DNA from: Carboxylicivirga litoralis
GTDB lineage: Bacteria > Bacteroidota > Bacteroidia > Bacteroidales > Marinilabiliaceae
Assembly: GCF_025499605.1 (NCBI RefSeq)
Contig: NZ_JAFMVC010000028.1
Coordinates: 1 to 50,879 of the forward strand
Direction: 5' to 3'
DNA length: 50,879 bases
Shown: one piece after another, positions 6,440 through 15,623 of the stretch
How the letters are laid out: the number at the start of each line of letters is the position of its first letter
Position numbering within the stretch: the first letter of the stretch is position 1
The notes under the pieces: model-generated
The model's input: only the letters and a program-made list of their open reading frames with translations
Database searches by the model: none
What the model was told of the DNA's origin: nothing
Made by a program: the position numbers and the translations under genes

Positions 6440-8098
6440 ATGAGCAACTACCAGAGACATGCTATATTATATGCCATAATCACAGCTTTTTTTGCAATAA
6501 CCTCTTGCGATGTCTATTCTCAGCATGAAGAGGCAGAGCCTTCAGAAATGGGCTATCCTTATTGGGGTGAGTATCAAAAAACACCCATATCGGAGATAAT
6601 AAATCCACAATGGATATCTAAAGATAAGGTGATAGATGGTTGGGACTGGACGCTGCCAGATAATATTGAACCCTCTGACAAATCCAGTCTCTGTATTGCT
6701 CGTAATTTTGGACTAGGTATCTATAAAATAAATCAACTGCCTCCAATTAACTTCAAATGTAATCCTGTTATCTCGCATTGGGTTAGATGGAGAGATTTAG
6801 AACCCGTTGAAGGGGAAATAAACTTTCAGCCATTAATAAAAAACATACAGGCAGCCTATCAAAAGGGCTATGGATCTATTGTTCGCATTCACTTTTCGGC
6901 CACTGATTTTGCACCTGATTGGATTAAGGACTATAATATCCCTATCCGTAAAGAGCATAAAGAAAACCCGGTAAAAGCAAATTACGAGGTCAGTCACCCC
7001 GAGTTTCATCAACGCTATCTGAAATTTATTGATGCCTTGGGTAAGAGCGGTATACCGCAGATGGAAGAAGTAAAGGGACTTTTTTTGGGGTATGCCTCAC
7101 CCTCCAATGGCGATGAAGGCATAGGCCCTTATCCGGAACATAATGCCAACGCCAATGATACGGTTCAGCATGTGCGTGAGCGCATTGATGCCTGGGCTGG
7201 TGCCTGCTCAGGGGTAGAGCACAAAGTGTTTATGGGTGGTTTGTCTGATTATGGATTTAGCAAAGGATTTGGCATTCGTCGTGGTTTTGTTGAGATGTAT
7301 CTGTACCATATTCCTGATGAAAACATCGGTCAATTGTTAGACACTGAAGACTATTTAATGGTTGATGAAGCTAATGCAATAATAAAGAAGAATCTGTTTC
7401 ATGGAGAAGAAAACGAGGAATATGAAGAAAAATGGGCCACTGCAGAACGTGGATTTCGTTTTGGTGAAAACACTGACCCATACACATATCGCTACTTCAC
7501 TGCCAATATACGACTGTTACAAATGCGCTGTAACTATTTGCTGAATAACGAATTTGCCTTACTGCCTGATATGCTTACCTGGGTTAGTCTCAACCTCGGT
7601 AAAACACGAGATGATGCACCGGATGCCTGGTGTTTCTTGCGTGAAAGTTATTTAAGGCAGCGTCCCGTAAAGAATTTCGAACGATGGGTATATCAGCGCG
7701 ACATACCAGGTTATGAAACGAAACCCGTTGTTAAGATTGATCATCCCATTGAAATGTGGATGGTTAAACCCGACATGTACCACGACTATGTAGCCAGGCA
7801 GGGACAAAAAATTGGATTTGATGTAGACGACGTCTTTCTTGCATCAAACAAAACATTTGCCATTAAAATTTCCTATATCGACAAGGGAAAGGGAAGCTGG
7901 TCACTAGTTTACCAAGGGAATAACGGAATTGAAGCAAGGGTTATTACCAATGAGAATACGGGTAAACTTAAAACGGCTACCTTTTTTATAGAAGGTAACT
8001 TTGAAAATAAAACAATTCCATTTGATTTAGAGATACATGGCAAAGATAGTTTTGAGCCTGTTGTTAGCTTTGTGAGGGTGATAAAAACAGAAAAATAA
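6440..8098 (+). CDS. Putative clan GH-A (GH42-like) glycoside hydrolase, lipoprotein
   Basis: The 552-residue product has a lipobox-type signal (AITSC, Cys23). The catalytic part reads like a TIM barrel of clan GH-A: HWVRWRDLEPVEGEINF (about 113-129) is the usual '(W/R)W..LEP..G..(N/D)F' strand-2 signature of GH42-like enzymes. Candidate acid/base is Glu226 in SNGDEGIGPY and candidate nucleophile is Glu285 in GFVEMY; both are conserved in the 912-residue paralogue encoded at 9996. The C terminus (about 445-552) looks like a beta-sandwich. I could not assign a CAZy family by eye. The next gene lies 10 bases on. It probably cuts the backbone or main oligosaccharide at the cell surface. Confidence 0.55.
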   Translation: MSNYQRHAILYAIITAFFAITSCDVYSQHEEAEPSEMGYPYWGEYQKTPISEIINPQWISKDKVIDGWDWTLPDNIEPSDKSSLCIARNFGLGIYKINQLPPINFKCNPVISHWVRWRDLEPVEGEINFQPLIKNIQAAYQKGYGSIVRIHFSATDFAPDWIKDYNIPIRKEHKENPVKANYEVSHPEFHQRYLKFIDALGKSGIPQMEEVKGLFLGYASPSNGDEGIGPYPEHNANANDTVQHVRERIDAWAGACSGVEHKVFMGGLSDYGFSKGFGIRRGFVEMYLYHIPDENIGQLLDTEDYLMVDEANAIIKKNLFHGEENEEYEEKWATAERGFRFGENTDPYTYRYFTANIRLLQMRCNYLLNNEFALLPDMLTWVSLNLGKTRDDAPDAWCFLRESYLRQRPVKNFERWVYQRDIPGYETKPVVKIDHPIEMWMVKPDMYHDYVARQGQKIGFDVDDVFLASNKTFAIKISYIDKGKGSWSLVYQGNNGIEARVITNENTGKLKTATFFIEGNFENKTIPFDLEIHGKDSFEPVVSFVRVIKTEK

Positions 8099-8108
8099 TA
8101 TTGAACTC

Positions 8109-9908
8109 ATGTGTAAAGTGAAATATATATTATTTAACAAGGGTGTTGCAATAAGAATGATTACATCTTTATGTCTTCTTATTATATGTGTAAATATTCA
8201 GGCACAGGATGTTTTTCCTGAAAATGCCTGGGGTGTATATACGTGGGGAGTTTATAACCCAAAAGTTATCAATCCAGATAAAACACCTCATATAAAAGGG
8301 GCGCCAACAATTTTAAGATGGGCCGACTTAGAACCCAGAAACGGGAAATTTGAGTTTGACAAACTAATTAAAAGTAAATTAGAGCAATTAGATAAAGATA
8401 ATTACTATACGACCTTAATGGTTTGGGTGGCCTTCTCTACCAAGGAGGTTACTGCCAAAGATACCACCTGGGCTTTTACGCCACCATGGCTGTTTCAAAG
8501 TGGTGTGCCTTTGGTCGAATTTCCACCAACGGTTAATCCTTTGGGGAACACGCTTACACGTTATTTCCCTTATTATCTGGATTCAAACTATAAATTCTAT
8601 TTCCATCGTATGTTGAATGAGTTGGGGAAGTATGTTTTAAACTTGCCTGAAAATCTAAAAGACAGGGTGTTGTTTGTGCAAAGTGCAGAAGGGTCTACCG
8701 GTGATGGGCAGCCATATAAAGGACACCCCATTGATTCAAAGTATAACATCTCTTCGCGTGAATGGAGTGATTTCAGGATAGAAACGTGGAAAGTATTGGT
8801 GAATGCCTTTTCAAAAGACGGAGAACTCCGGATACCTCTGCTCACAAATTACGATGCTAACGAAGAAGAGCAGTATAATTGGATGCTAACTAACTTACCT
8901 AATGCTGTCGGGCTCAAAAATGGTATGTTTTCTCATGGGTATCATATTAGTGACGCACAGGAGCGATTAGCTAATTTCATCACGTTCAGAAATGAAGTAG
9001 AGGCGCAAGGTAAAGTGTTTTTTGCTCGAGGGGAGCAGGATGCTGAGTACAAGACATATGGCTGGAGTAAGCAAAATATTGCGCAAGGCCTTTATTGGTC
9101 GGCCTTATATGCTACGCATTGTGGCCTTACAATGTGGAATGTTCCCTGGGAAGCTTGTACAAGTGAAGCAAATTTTCCGGCATTTATACTTTTTAATCGC
9201 TATGCGGCACAAACCCGGGCATCTACTGCAAAATTTGCTTTTTGTGCGTTACGAAGTGGTCTGGATGCTTCTGACACTAATCGGTTTCCAGAAGCAACTT
9301 ATGGCAAGGCCATTAAGTTTAACCAACAACGCTATGTTAATATTGCCAATGCCTTTAGTCAATATGGGGCGCAGATGAGCGATCCATCGAAGGCAAAAGG
9401 TGGCGGTATGATAAATAGAAAAAGGAAGGGATATAATGATGCCGGCTGGCAAATACTTCCAGGAAACTACCAACGGCATTTATCGCAAATAGAACCTGAA
9501 GAAACTAGTATTGGCTATTGGAATATTGACACTAGCATATACGGTCGGTTCGCCCGTGGATTTGATTATGCTAATGGTAAAAATACCATGTCTTTTGATT
9601 TGGATGATAATTTCTTTGATAGTCATGCATCTGTAGTAAAACCAAGCGTACAAGTCAAAATTATCTACTACGAAGGCGATGAAGGCAGTTGGGAACTATG
9701 CTACCATTCAGCAGATGAACCAATGAAAAGCGCCATTACAATAACCAACTCGCGAGAGGCTAAGTGGAGTGAACTAATACTTACTCTGGATGATGCTTTA
9801 TTGAATAATGGTGGCGAAAAAGGCGCCGACCTTATATTAAGAAACAAAGGAACAACGAACTGTCGCTTTCATCTGATTGAAATTGAGAAGGGACATTTAA
9901 AGGATTAG
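8109..9908 (+). CDS. Putative clan GH-A glycoside hydrolase, secreted, divergent paralogue
   Basis: The 599-residue product has a signal sequence ending at IQAQ; the ATG at 8109 or the in-frame ATG at 8157 could be the start, and the latter gives a more normal signal peptide. The motif TILRWADLEPRNGKFEFDKL (about 67-86) matches the barrel signature of its neighbours. Candidate catalytic acids are Glu194 (VQSAEGSTGDG) and Glu309 (FFARGEQDAEY), at the positions expected after strands 4 and 7. It lacks the GWDW and EMY motifs of the two flanking paralogues, so it is more divergent and may have another specificity. A C-terminal beta-sandwich (about 475-599) resembles that of the neighbours. The family is not assigned. 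Confidence 0.5.
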   Translation: MCKVKYILFNKGVAIRMITSLCLLIICVNIQAQDVFPENAWGVYTWGVYNPKVINPDKTPHIKGAPTILRWADLEPRNGKFEFDKLIKSKLEQLDKDNYYTTLMVWVAFSTKEVTAKDTTWAFTPPWLFQSGVPLVEFPPTVNPLGNTLTRYFPYYLDSNYKFYFHRMLNELGKYVLNLPENLKDRVLFVQSAEGSTGDGQPYKGHPIDSKYNISSREWSDFRIETWKVLVNAFSKDGELRIPLLTNYDANEEEQYNWMLTNLPNAVGLKNGMFSHGYHISDAQERLANFITFRNEVEAQGKVFFARGEQDAEYKTYGWSKQNIAQGLYWSALYATHCGLTMWNVPWEACTSEANFPAFILFNRYAAQTRASTAKFAFCALRSGLDASDTNRFPEATYGKAIKFNQQRYVNIANAFSQYGAQMSDPSKAKGGGMINRKRKGYNDAGWQILPGNYQRHLSQIEPEETSIGYWNIDTSIYGRFARGFDYANGKNTMSFDLDDNFFDSHASVVKPSVQVKIIYYEGDEGSWELCYHSADEPMKSAITITNSREAKWSELILTLDDALLNNGGEKGADLILRNKGTTNCRFHLIEIEKGHLKD

Positions 9909-9995
9909 AGTAATTAATCTGTCTTTAGTAATCTCAGAAGATGATAGTTGGAGTATTGCGTAATTCTTACGCACAATAATAAATGCACAACATCT

Positions 9996-12734
9996 ATGAT
10001 AAGTAATAAATATAAAAGCTTGGTTTTGAGTTTGCTGCTGTTTTTTGTAATTAATGGTAGCTCAGAAGCTACACTGATTAATTACGATTTTAAGGACGGT
10101 AATCATAAGGGAATATCCGCCGAAAATGCCAGCCTTGCAGTAAATTCGGGTGAACTAGCAGTAAGTATATCAGAAGCAAACAAGGCCTGGAAAGCCAGGT
10201 TATACTTAGATGTCAATCAGAACATTTATTCCAACCCAATTTTATACTTTCGATTCAAAGTGGGCAACATTGCAGCTGACGAACAAGCAGGGCTGGCTGT
10301 AACATTAAAAATTGATGGAGTCTACAATAAAGCCTCCGACGCGGGGATGTGGCGCTTATATCCTGTTTTAGACGCTTCAACCAACGACTGGCAAACACTT
10401 GCTTTGGACTTGACACCATTGATTGAATCATGGGAAGAGACCAATGGTACAGTACATGGAAACATTCAGGAAGTTTGCGTGCAAATAGGGACAGGCATTC
10501 CGTATTCGGGCAATATCATTTTTAACAACATTAAGTTGGGCGACGTATTGTTGATTAATGAGGTACAGTTGAATCCTGAAAATTTAAAGGAAATATTGGC
10601 AAATATTAACCTGCCAGTTACCGGTTCTCCCAACGCATCCAATTATGCCATGAAGGTCGATGATATTGAACATGAAGTTGTATCTGTCTCATTAAGAAAT
10701 GATACAACTCTCGCTATCCAATTGGCAACAGCCATAGAAATACCACGCGAGGTGAAGGATGCGCCATCCATTCAGTTTTTCTATAATGGAAATGATGCAA
10801 TTAAAGATAAGCACAATCAAAGGATAGAAGCATGCGAAAAAATGGTTTCCCTGTCGTCTTACGCTAAAAATCTGTGGAAGTATTGGGGGGAATTCGACAA
10901 AGTAACATGGCCTTATAAAGATGAGTGGCATACATCTGATGTCATTATTGATGGATGGGATTGGTCATTACCCGATTTTGTTGAGGCGGATGAAAATGCA
11001 TATATCAAGTATAAAAATGTACCTAACCTTAACTTCTCATGTAACAACTTGGTGTCGGTGCTGGTGCGATGGGATGAGCTGGAACCCAAAGAGGGCATAT
11101 ATAATTTCGAACTATTGCGAACCCGAATTAAGAAAGCCTCCGTTGGGTATGATGGGGTGGTTTTAAGGCTGCTTTCATCAGTTTGGGAAATAAACTCTTA
11201 CCCCACTCCCGGTAAACAAATCCCTTTGTGGCTTGAAGAAAGAAAAAATGCACCCCGTTGGATGGATGAGCTCGATATTGCTAAAATAGAGATGCACAAA
11301 GCCATTGATGGCAAATATATGATAACGAATATGGATATAATGGATCCGGATTACCATAGCCGGTATCTTAAATTTATTTCCGAACTGGGGAAAAGCGGTA
11401 TTCCAGAAATAAAGGAGCTTAAGCTAGTAAATGTGTGTTATCGTTCAGCTTCGGCAGGAGAAGAGTTTACGTCTTATGATGCTTCCCAGAATAAGATAGA
11501 AGCGCTATATAATGCCACCGAGATAGAACAACGAACGAAAGAGCGTTTAAAGGTTTGGGCAGATGCTTTTGGTGATAACAAGCATAAACTAATGTATGTG
11601 GGACATGATGAGAAAGCCCATGTTACCTACGCTGCAGAAATGGGAATTGGTACCCGAAATGGTTTTATAGAAATGTATGGAGCCACTGTGCATATGCCTC
11701 TGTTTGGGCTTACCATTAATAACAATCGCTATGAGGAAGTGGATGAAAATAACCTGTTTATGCAAAATAAGTTTCCGTTTGGCGACGAAAATGAAGAGTA
11801 CAGCAATGAAGGCCGATTCGGTTGGGAAGAGTCTTTTCCTTACAGGTACTACATTACCACTTTTCGCATGTTACAAATGCGCCGAAACTACGTGATGCAC
11901 GACGGTAATACACTGAATCCTGAATTAACCTGGTATTTAGGAATGGGTTTATCACGTAATGTACATAGCACCCCTGACGCTTTTTCAATGTTAAACGAAA
12001 TTTACATCAGTCCTTTTGCCAACAAAAACGAAGATGGAAGTTCAAATGCAGGACCTGTTAAAAATGTTGAACGGTGGTTGTACCAGAGAGACATGCCCGG
12101 TTACGAAACAACGCCTTGTATGGCCGTTCCGACCGCTAAAGATTTATGGTATGCAGATAATAGTAAACCTTATGATTTTACAGCGCGAAAAGGCAAGAAA
12201 ATGGGTTTTATAGTTGATGACCGTTTATTTTCCAAAGGTGAACAGGGCATGGCTATCAAAGTTTCTTATTACGATGGGGTAAAGGGAACACTAAAGCTGC
12301 TTTATAAAAACAATAACGGAATACAGGAAAAATCTGTTGTAACCACAGGAAAAGATAAAGTAAAAACGGCAACATTTTTCATTAATGCAATCATGGATGA
12401 TATTGGGACAGGATTTAACATTGAGTTACATTCTGCAGAAGAAGTCCCTGTATTTTTTGTTCGTATCATAAAAACCAAGCAAGATAACACTTCGATAGAT
12501 AGAACCGATACAATGGAATTTTCCAGTATTTATCCCAATCCTTTTGACGACCATTTGCGGGTGAAGACTTCCGAAAGTAAGGATGCTTCTTTGGTTATTT
12601 ACAATTTAAGTGGTGAAATCATTTATTCTACAACCAGAAGCAATACTATGCAAATTAACACCTCTACCTGGAAAACGGGAGTATATCTGGCAAAGATAAA
12701 TGATGAAGAAGCGGTCAAATTAATTAAGAAATAA
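9996..12734 (+). CDS. Putative clan GH-A glycoside hydrolase with N-terminal beta-sandwich and T9SS tail
   Basis: Start chosen at the ATG at 9996 (912 residues), which puts the signal peptide (LVLSLLLFFVINGSSEA) at the N terminus; an upstream TTG at 9948 is unlikely. Residues from about 25 to 185 look like a CBM-type beta-sandwich (LINYDFKDGNHKG…NIIFNNIKLGD). The catalytic part (from about 290) parallels the 6440 protein: VIIDGWDWSLPD, VLVRWDELEPKEGIYNF, YHSRYLKFISELGKSGIPE, then Glu490 (SAGEEF) and Glu559 (GFIEMY). The last 80 residues are a T9SS sorting domain (SIYPNPFDDHLRV…TWKTGVYLAKI…KLIKK). It is therefore predicted to be displayed or released outside the cell, probably as the endo-acting enzyme of the trio. 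Confidence 0.6.
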   Translation: MISNKYKSLVLSLLLFFVINGSSEATLINYDFKDGNHKGISAENASLAVNSGELAVSISEANKAWKARLYLDVNQNIYSNPILYFRFKVGNIAADEQAGLAVTLKIDGVYNKASDAGMWRLYPVLDASTNDWQTLALDLTPLIESWEETNGTVHGNIQEVCVQIGTGIPYSGNIIFNNIKLGDVLLINEVQLNPENLKEILANINLPVTGSPNASNYAMKVDDIEHEVVSVSLRNDTTLAIQLATAIEIPREVKDAPSIQFFYNGNDAIKDKHNQRIEACEKMVSLSSYAKNLWKYWGEFDKVTWPYKDEWHTSDVIIDGWDWSLPDFVEADENAYIKYKNVPNLNFSCNNLVSVLVRWDELEPKEGIYNFELLRTRIKKASVGYDGVVLRLLSSVWEINSYPTPGKQIPLWLEERKNAPRWMDELDIAKIEMHKAIDGKYMITNMDIMDPDYHSRYLKFISELGKSGIPEIKELKLVNVCYRSASAGEEFTSYDASQNKIEALYNATEIEQRTKERLKVWADAFGDNKHKLMYVGHDEKAHVTYAAEMGIGTRNGFIEMYGATVHMPLFGLTINNNRYEEVDENNLFMQNKFPFGDENEEYSNEGRFGWEESFPYRYYITTFRMLQMRRNYVMHDGNTLNPELTWYLGMGLSRNVHSTPDAFSMLNEIYISPFANKNEDGSSNAGPVKNVERWLYQRDMPGYETTPCMAVPTAKDLWYADNSKPYDFTARKGKKMGFIVDDRLFSKGEQGMAIKVSYYDGVKGTLKLLYKNNNGIQEKSVVTTGKDKVKTATFFINAIMDDIGTGFNIELHSAEEVPVFFVRIIKTKQDNTSIDRTDTMEFSSIYPNPFDDHLRVKTSESKDASLVIYNLSGEIIYSTTRSNTMQINTSTWKTGVYLAKINDEEAVKLIKK

Positions 12735-12846
12735 GCGGCATAGAATTCATAAGATGTAATTAACGAATTAGTGTCAAAATCATTTTTTAGGAATGCATTG
12801 TAAAGCTTGGTCATCCTAGTTGATAGACAATTTCTGACTACTTTTT

Positions 12847-12859
12847 GGAATAATACTAG
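12847..12859 (+). promoter_or_regulatory. Shared upstream element (GGAATAATACTAG)
   Basis: Third occurrence of the element described at 4288, preceded by TTTCTGAC as at 5259-5266. It lies 63 bases before the small ORF at 12910 in an otherwise empty 400-base gap. Confidence 0.25.
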
Positions 12860-12909
12860 CCCCAAGATAGCTGCGAATAAAGCTAGTTTAGTGGCCTAAT
12901 TTTATTGAT

Positions 12910-13017
12910 ATGGAGAAACCGAAACTGGTTGAAAAAATACCTTTAATTATAATCACAATCATCATACTATTCTTAATGTTGAAATATTTGTATGAACACA
13001 ATTTGTACCCGAATTAG
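12910..13017 (+). CDS. Possible 35-residue single-pass membrane protein
   Basis: The gap 12735-13139 between the third glycosidase and the SGNH esterase holds one short frame. It starts with a charged stretch (MEKPKLVEK), continues with a strongly hydrophobic segment rich in Ile and Leu (PLIIITIIILFLMLKYLY) and ends EHNLYPN. The arrangement is that of a small single-pass inner-membrane protein. It is preceded at 63 bases by the GGAATA element also found before the Ig-like genes. I do not recognise a family, and AT-rich DNA can give such frames by chance. Confidence 0.3.
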   Translation: MEKPKLVEKIPLIIITIIILFLMLKYLYEHNLYPN

Positions 13018-13139
13018 GATGATTAATTTATGAATCTGTATTAATGATTTTATATTTTCCAGCATATTACTCTTGGACATAAATCCTTAGCTACAACTAT
13101 AATTATTGAATTGTATCATTTAATTTATAACAAAATAAA

Positions 13140-13946
13140 ATGCGTAAACTTCTTTTATTACTTACTATCTTTCTCGTCATCAATAATTTTGCCGTGCAAT
13201 CCGCGGAAGGGGATGCTGCAAACAAAAAGGTGAAAATACTTCTTATTGGTGATAGTACAACTGAAGGAGGTAAACCAACCTTCGAAACTACCATTGAGCA
13301 ACTATTAGTTGATGAAGAAGGCATACCGGCTGTTGAAGCGATTAATGTTGGCAGAGGTGGTGAGACTGCTTACTCACTTTTAAATACTGGTCGATACGAT
13401 AGAGAGATTAAAGAAATCGACAGTGTTGACTACATCTTTTTACGTTATGGTATAAATGACTGGCTTAAAAGGCAGCCTTTTGAGGAGAATTTTCCGGGGG
13501 ATATGAAGGCGCTGATTGGTCAGTTGCGCATGGATTTTCCTGAATCCCAAATTATTGTAATGACCATACTTCCTTTTCTTAAAGAAGGTGATACACGGGT
13601 TGTAAATGAATTTATTGTCAACATAGCAGCTGAAGAGAAGCTAGATGTATTTGATATTTGTCCTGCTTACCAAAGAGGATTGGAAGAGCACGGAAAATAT
13701 TCGATGAGTGTGCGATTTTTTCCTTTAAGCGAAATCCCTGAGAAGTACCATGAACTTGTTGCACAGTACACTAAATATTATGAATGGAAGAAAGCTGATT
13801 GGGTAAGAGTTTATACCAATGAATTAGATCCTTTATTTGGACATTTACCAAACTGGTACAAGGACAAACATCCAAATCCAACCGGATATAGACTTATTGC
13901 CCGTGAAACGGTAAAATATATTCTGCCAAAGTTGAAAAACAAATAG
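13140..13946 (+). CDS. SGNH/GDSL-type carbohydrate esterase, secreted
   Basis: The 268-residue product has a signal peptide (MRKLLLLLTIFLVINNFAVQSA). All four SGNH blocks are visible: block I LLIGDSTTEGG with Ser39, block II NVGRGGET with Gly73/74, block III RYGINDW with Asn106, and block V KDKHPNPTGY with the Asp242/His244 pair. The family removes acetyl or other acyl groups from polysaccharides. Its place in the PUL suggests de-acylation of the substrate in the periplasm or at the surface. There is no lipobox or T9SS tail. The exact acyl group cannot be told from sequence. Confidence 0.8.
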   Translation: MRKLLLLLTIFLVINNFAVQSAEGDAANKKVKILLIGDSTTEGGKPTFETTIEQLLVDEEGIPAVEAINVGRGGETAYSLLNTGRYDREIKEIDSVDYIFLRYGINDWLKRQPFEENFPGDMKALIGQLRMDFPESQIIVMTILPFLKEGDTRVVNEFIVNIAAEEKLDVFDICPAYQRGLEEHGKYSMSVRFFPLSEIPEKYHELVAQYTKYYEWKKADWVRVYTNELDPLFGHLPNWYKDKHPNPTGYRLIARETVKYILPKLKNK

Positions 13947-14033
13947 TGTTAAATCCAAATTAAGAAATGCTTTAAAAGTTAATGGAAGGGCATTTTTGCA
14001 ATAATTACAATAGACAATATAACTTATTTAGAT

Positions 14034-15494
14034 ATGAAAAATCTACTAGGAATTTTGCTGGGAATATTACTTTTCTCAGCATGTAACAACGCACAAAAAG
14101 AAAAAACGGAAGTGCCGACACAGCCTAATATTATTTATATTCTGGCTGATGATTTAGGGTATGGAGATTTGGGCTGTTATGGTCAAACAAAATTTGAAAC
14201 ACCTAATTTGGATAGAATGGCAGCTGAAGGAATGCTGTTTACCCAACATTACGCAGGAAGCACTGTTTGTGCGCCTTCCCGAAGCGTTTTATTAACCGGG
14301 CAACATACCGGTCATACCCCGATCCGTGGAAACAAGGAATATGATCCAGAAGGACAGCACCCCTTGGGCAGTCAGGCATATACTTTGGCAGAAATGTTGA
14401 AAGAAGCCGGATATGCCACCGGGGCTTTTGGTAAGTGGGGTCTAGGATTTGTTGGCACCGAAGGCGACCCTAACAACCAGGGATTTGATGAGTTTTACGG
14501 CTACAACTGTCAGCGACAGGCACATCGCTATTACCCAATGCACTTATGGCATAATAGTCAGAAAGTAATGCTAGAAGAGAATGACTTTAAGAATACAGAG
14601 CTATATTCTGGTGATTTGATTCATGAACAGGCCTTAAAGTTTATCGAAGATAACAAAGACCAGCCCTTTTTCATGTATTATCCCAATGTGATTCCTCATG
14701 CTGAATTGATAATGCCTGAAGGGGAGATGATGAAAAAGTACCGTGGCAAATTTGAAGAAGAACCGCATGTTGATAATCGACCGGGTGCAGATTATGGTGA
14801 CGAGCCATTTGAAGTTAAATACTACTGCTCGCAACCTGAACCACGTACTACCTTTGCAGCCATGGTGTCATTACTTGATAAACAAGTAGGTGAGGTATTT
14901 ACCAAGTTAAAGGAGTTGGGTATTGATGATAATACCATTGTCATGTTTTCATCAGATAATGGACCACATAAGGAAGGTGGTGCCGACCCGGATTTTTTTA
15001 AAAGTGGTGGAGGCTTAAGAGGTTATAAACGCGACCTGTATGAAGGAGGCGTGCGTGCTCCAATGATAGTGAGGTGGCCAGGTAAAATAAAAGGTAAGTC
15101 TAAAACTAAACATGTATCAGCTTTCTGGGATGTAATGCCAACCTTGGCAGATGCAGCAGGAGTTCCAGTTCCCAAAAATATTGATGGAATCTCTTTTATG
15201 CCTGAATTATTAGGAGAACAACAAGAACAGCACGATTATCTGTATTGGGAATTTCACGAACAAGGAGGTAAACAAGCAGTACGCAATGGAAAGTGGAAGG
15301 CAGTTAGGTTGAATTGTTTTGATGAAGCAAAAACGACAGTTGAATTGTATGATTTGAGTGCTGACAGAGGTGAGCAGAATAATGTTGCTGCAGAATACCC
15401 TCAAATAGTAGAAGAGATGTTGGTAATCATGCAAAAAGAACATATGAATCAACCAGATTTTCCTTTTGAAGCAGATGTGGAAAATAACTATTAG
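14034..15494 (+). CDS. S1-family sulfatase, lipoprotein
   Basis: The 486-residue product has a lipobox (LLFSAC, Cys17). It shows the sulfatase pattern from the start: NIIYILADDLGYGDLGCYG (metal ligands Asp39/Asp40), the formylglycine signature C79-A-P-S-R with TG downstream, AFGKWGLG, and VMFSSDNGPH for the C-terminal metal site. The Cys-type signature means it must be matured by an anaerobic sulfatase-maturing enzyme or FGE; neither is in the window. It resembles arylsulfatase-A-like sulfatases of the kind used on algal sulfated galactans and fucans, but the subfamily was not assigned. Confidence 0.9.
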   Translation: MKNLLGILLGILLFSACNNAQKEKTEVPTQPNIIYILADDLGYGDLGCYGQTKFETPNLDRMAAEGMLFTQHYAGSTVCAPSRSVLLTGQHTGHTPIRGNKEYDPEGQHPLGSQAYTLAEMLKEAGYATGAFGKWGLGFVGTEGDPNNQGFDEFYGYNCQRQAHRYYPMHLWHNSQKVMLEENDFKNTELYSGDLIHEQALKFIEDNKDQPFFMYYPNVIPHAELIMPEGEMMKKYRGKFEEEPHVDNRPGADYGDEPFEVKYYCSQPEPRTTFAAMVSLLDKQVGEVFTKLKELGIDDNTIVMFSSDNGPHKEGGADPDFFKSGGGLRGYKRDLYEGGVRAPMIVRWPGKIKGKSKTKHVSAFWDVMPTLADAAGVPVPKNIDGISFMPELLGEQQEQHDYLYWEFHEQGGKQAVRNGKWKAVRLNCFDEAKTTVELYDLSADRGEQNNVAAEYPQIVEEMLVIMQKEHMNQPDFPFEADVENNY

Positions 15495-15509
15495 TAGAGG
15501 GAAGAGATA

Positions 15510-15592
15510 GATAGCACAAGGTTTTGCAATTAATAATATGCCGGATTTTGCAACTATACCTTTTGATAGTCAAGTAAATCCTTGTTGCTATC
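15510..15592. other. Structured gap between sulfatase and esterase genes
   Basis: GATAGCACAAGG (15510-15521) pairs with CCTTGTTGCTATC (15580-15592) with one bulged base, enclosing about 58 bases that contain the direct repeat TTTTGCAA (15522 and 15546 region). It ends 31 bases before the next ATG. It could be an attenuator, an RNA processing hairpin or a weak terminator. Confidence 0.4.
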
Positions 15593-15623
15593 TTAATTTT
15601 CATTTGGTAATTAAAAATAACAC

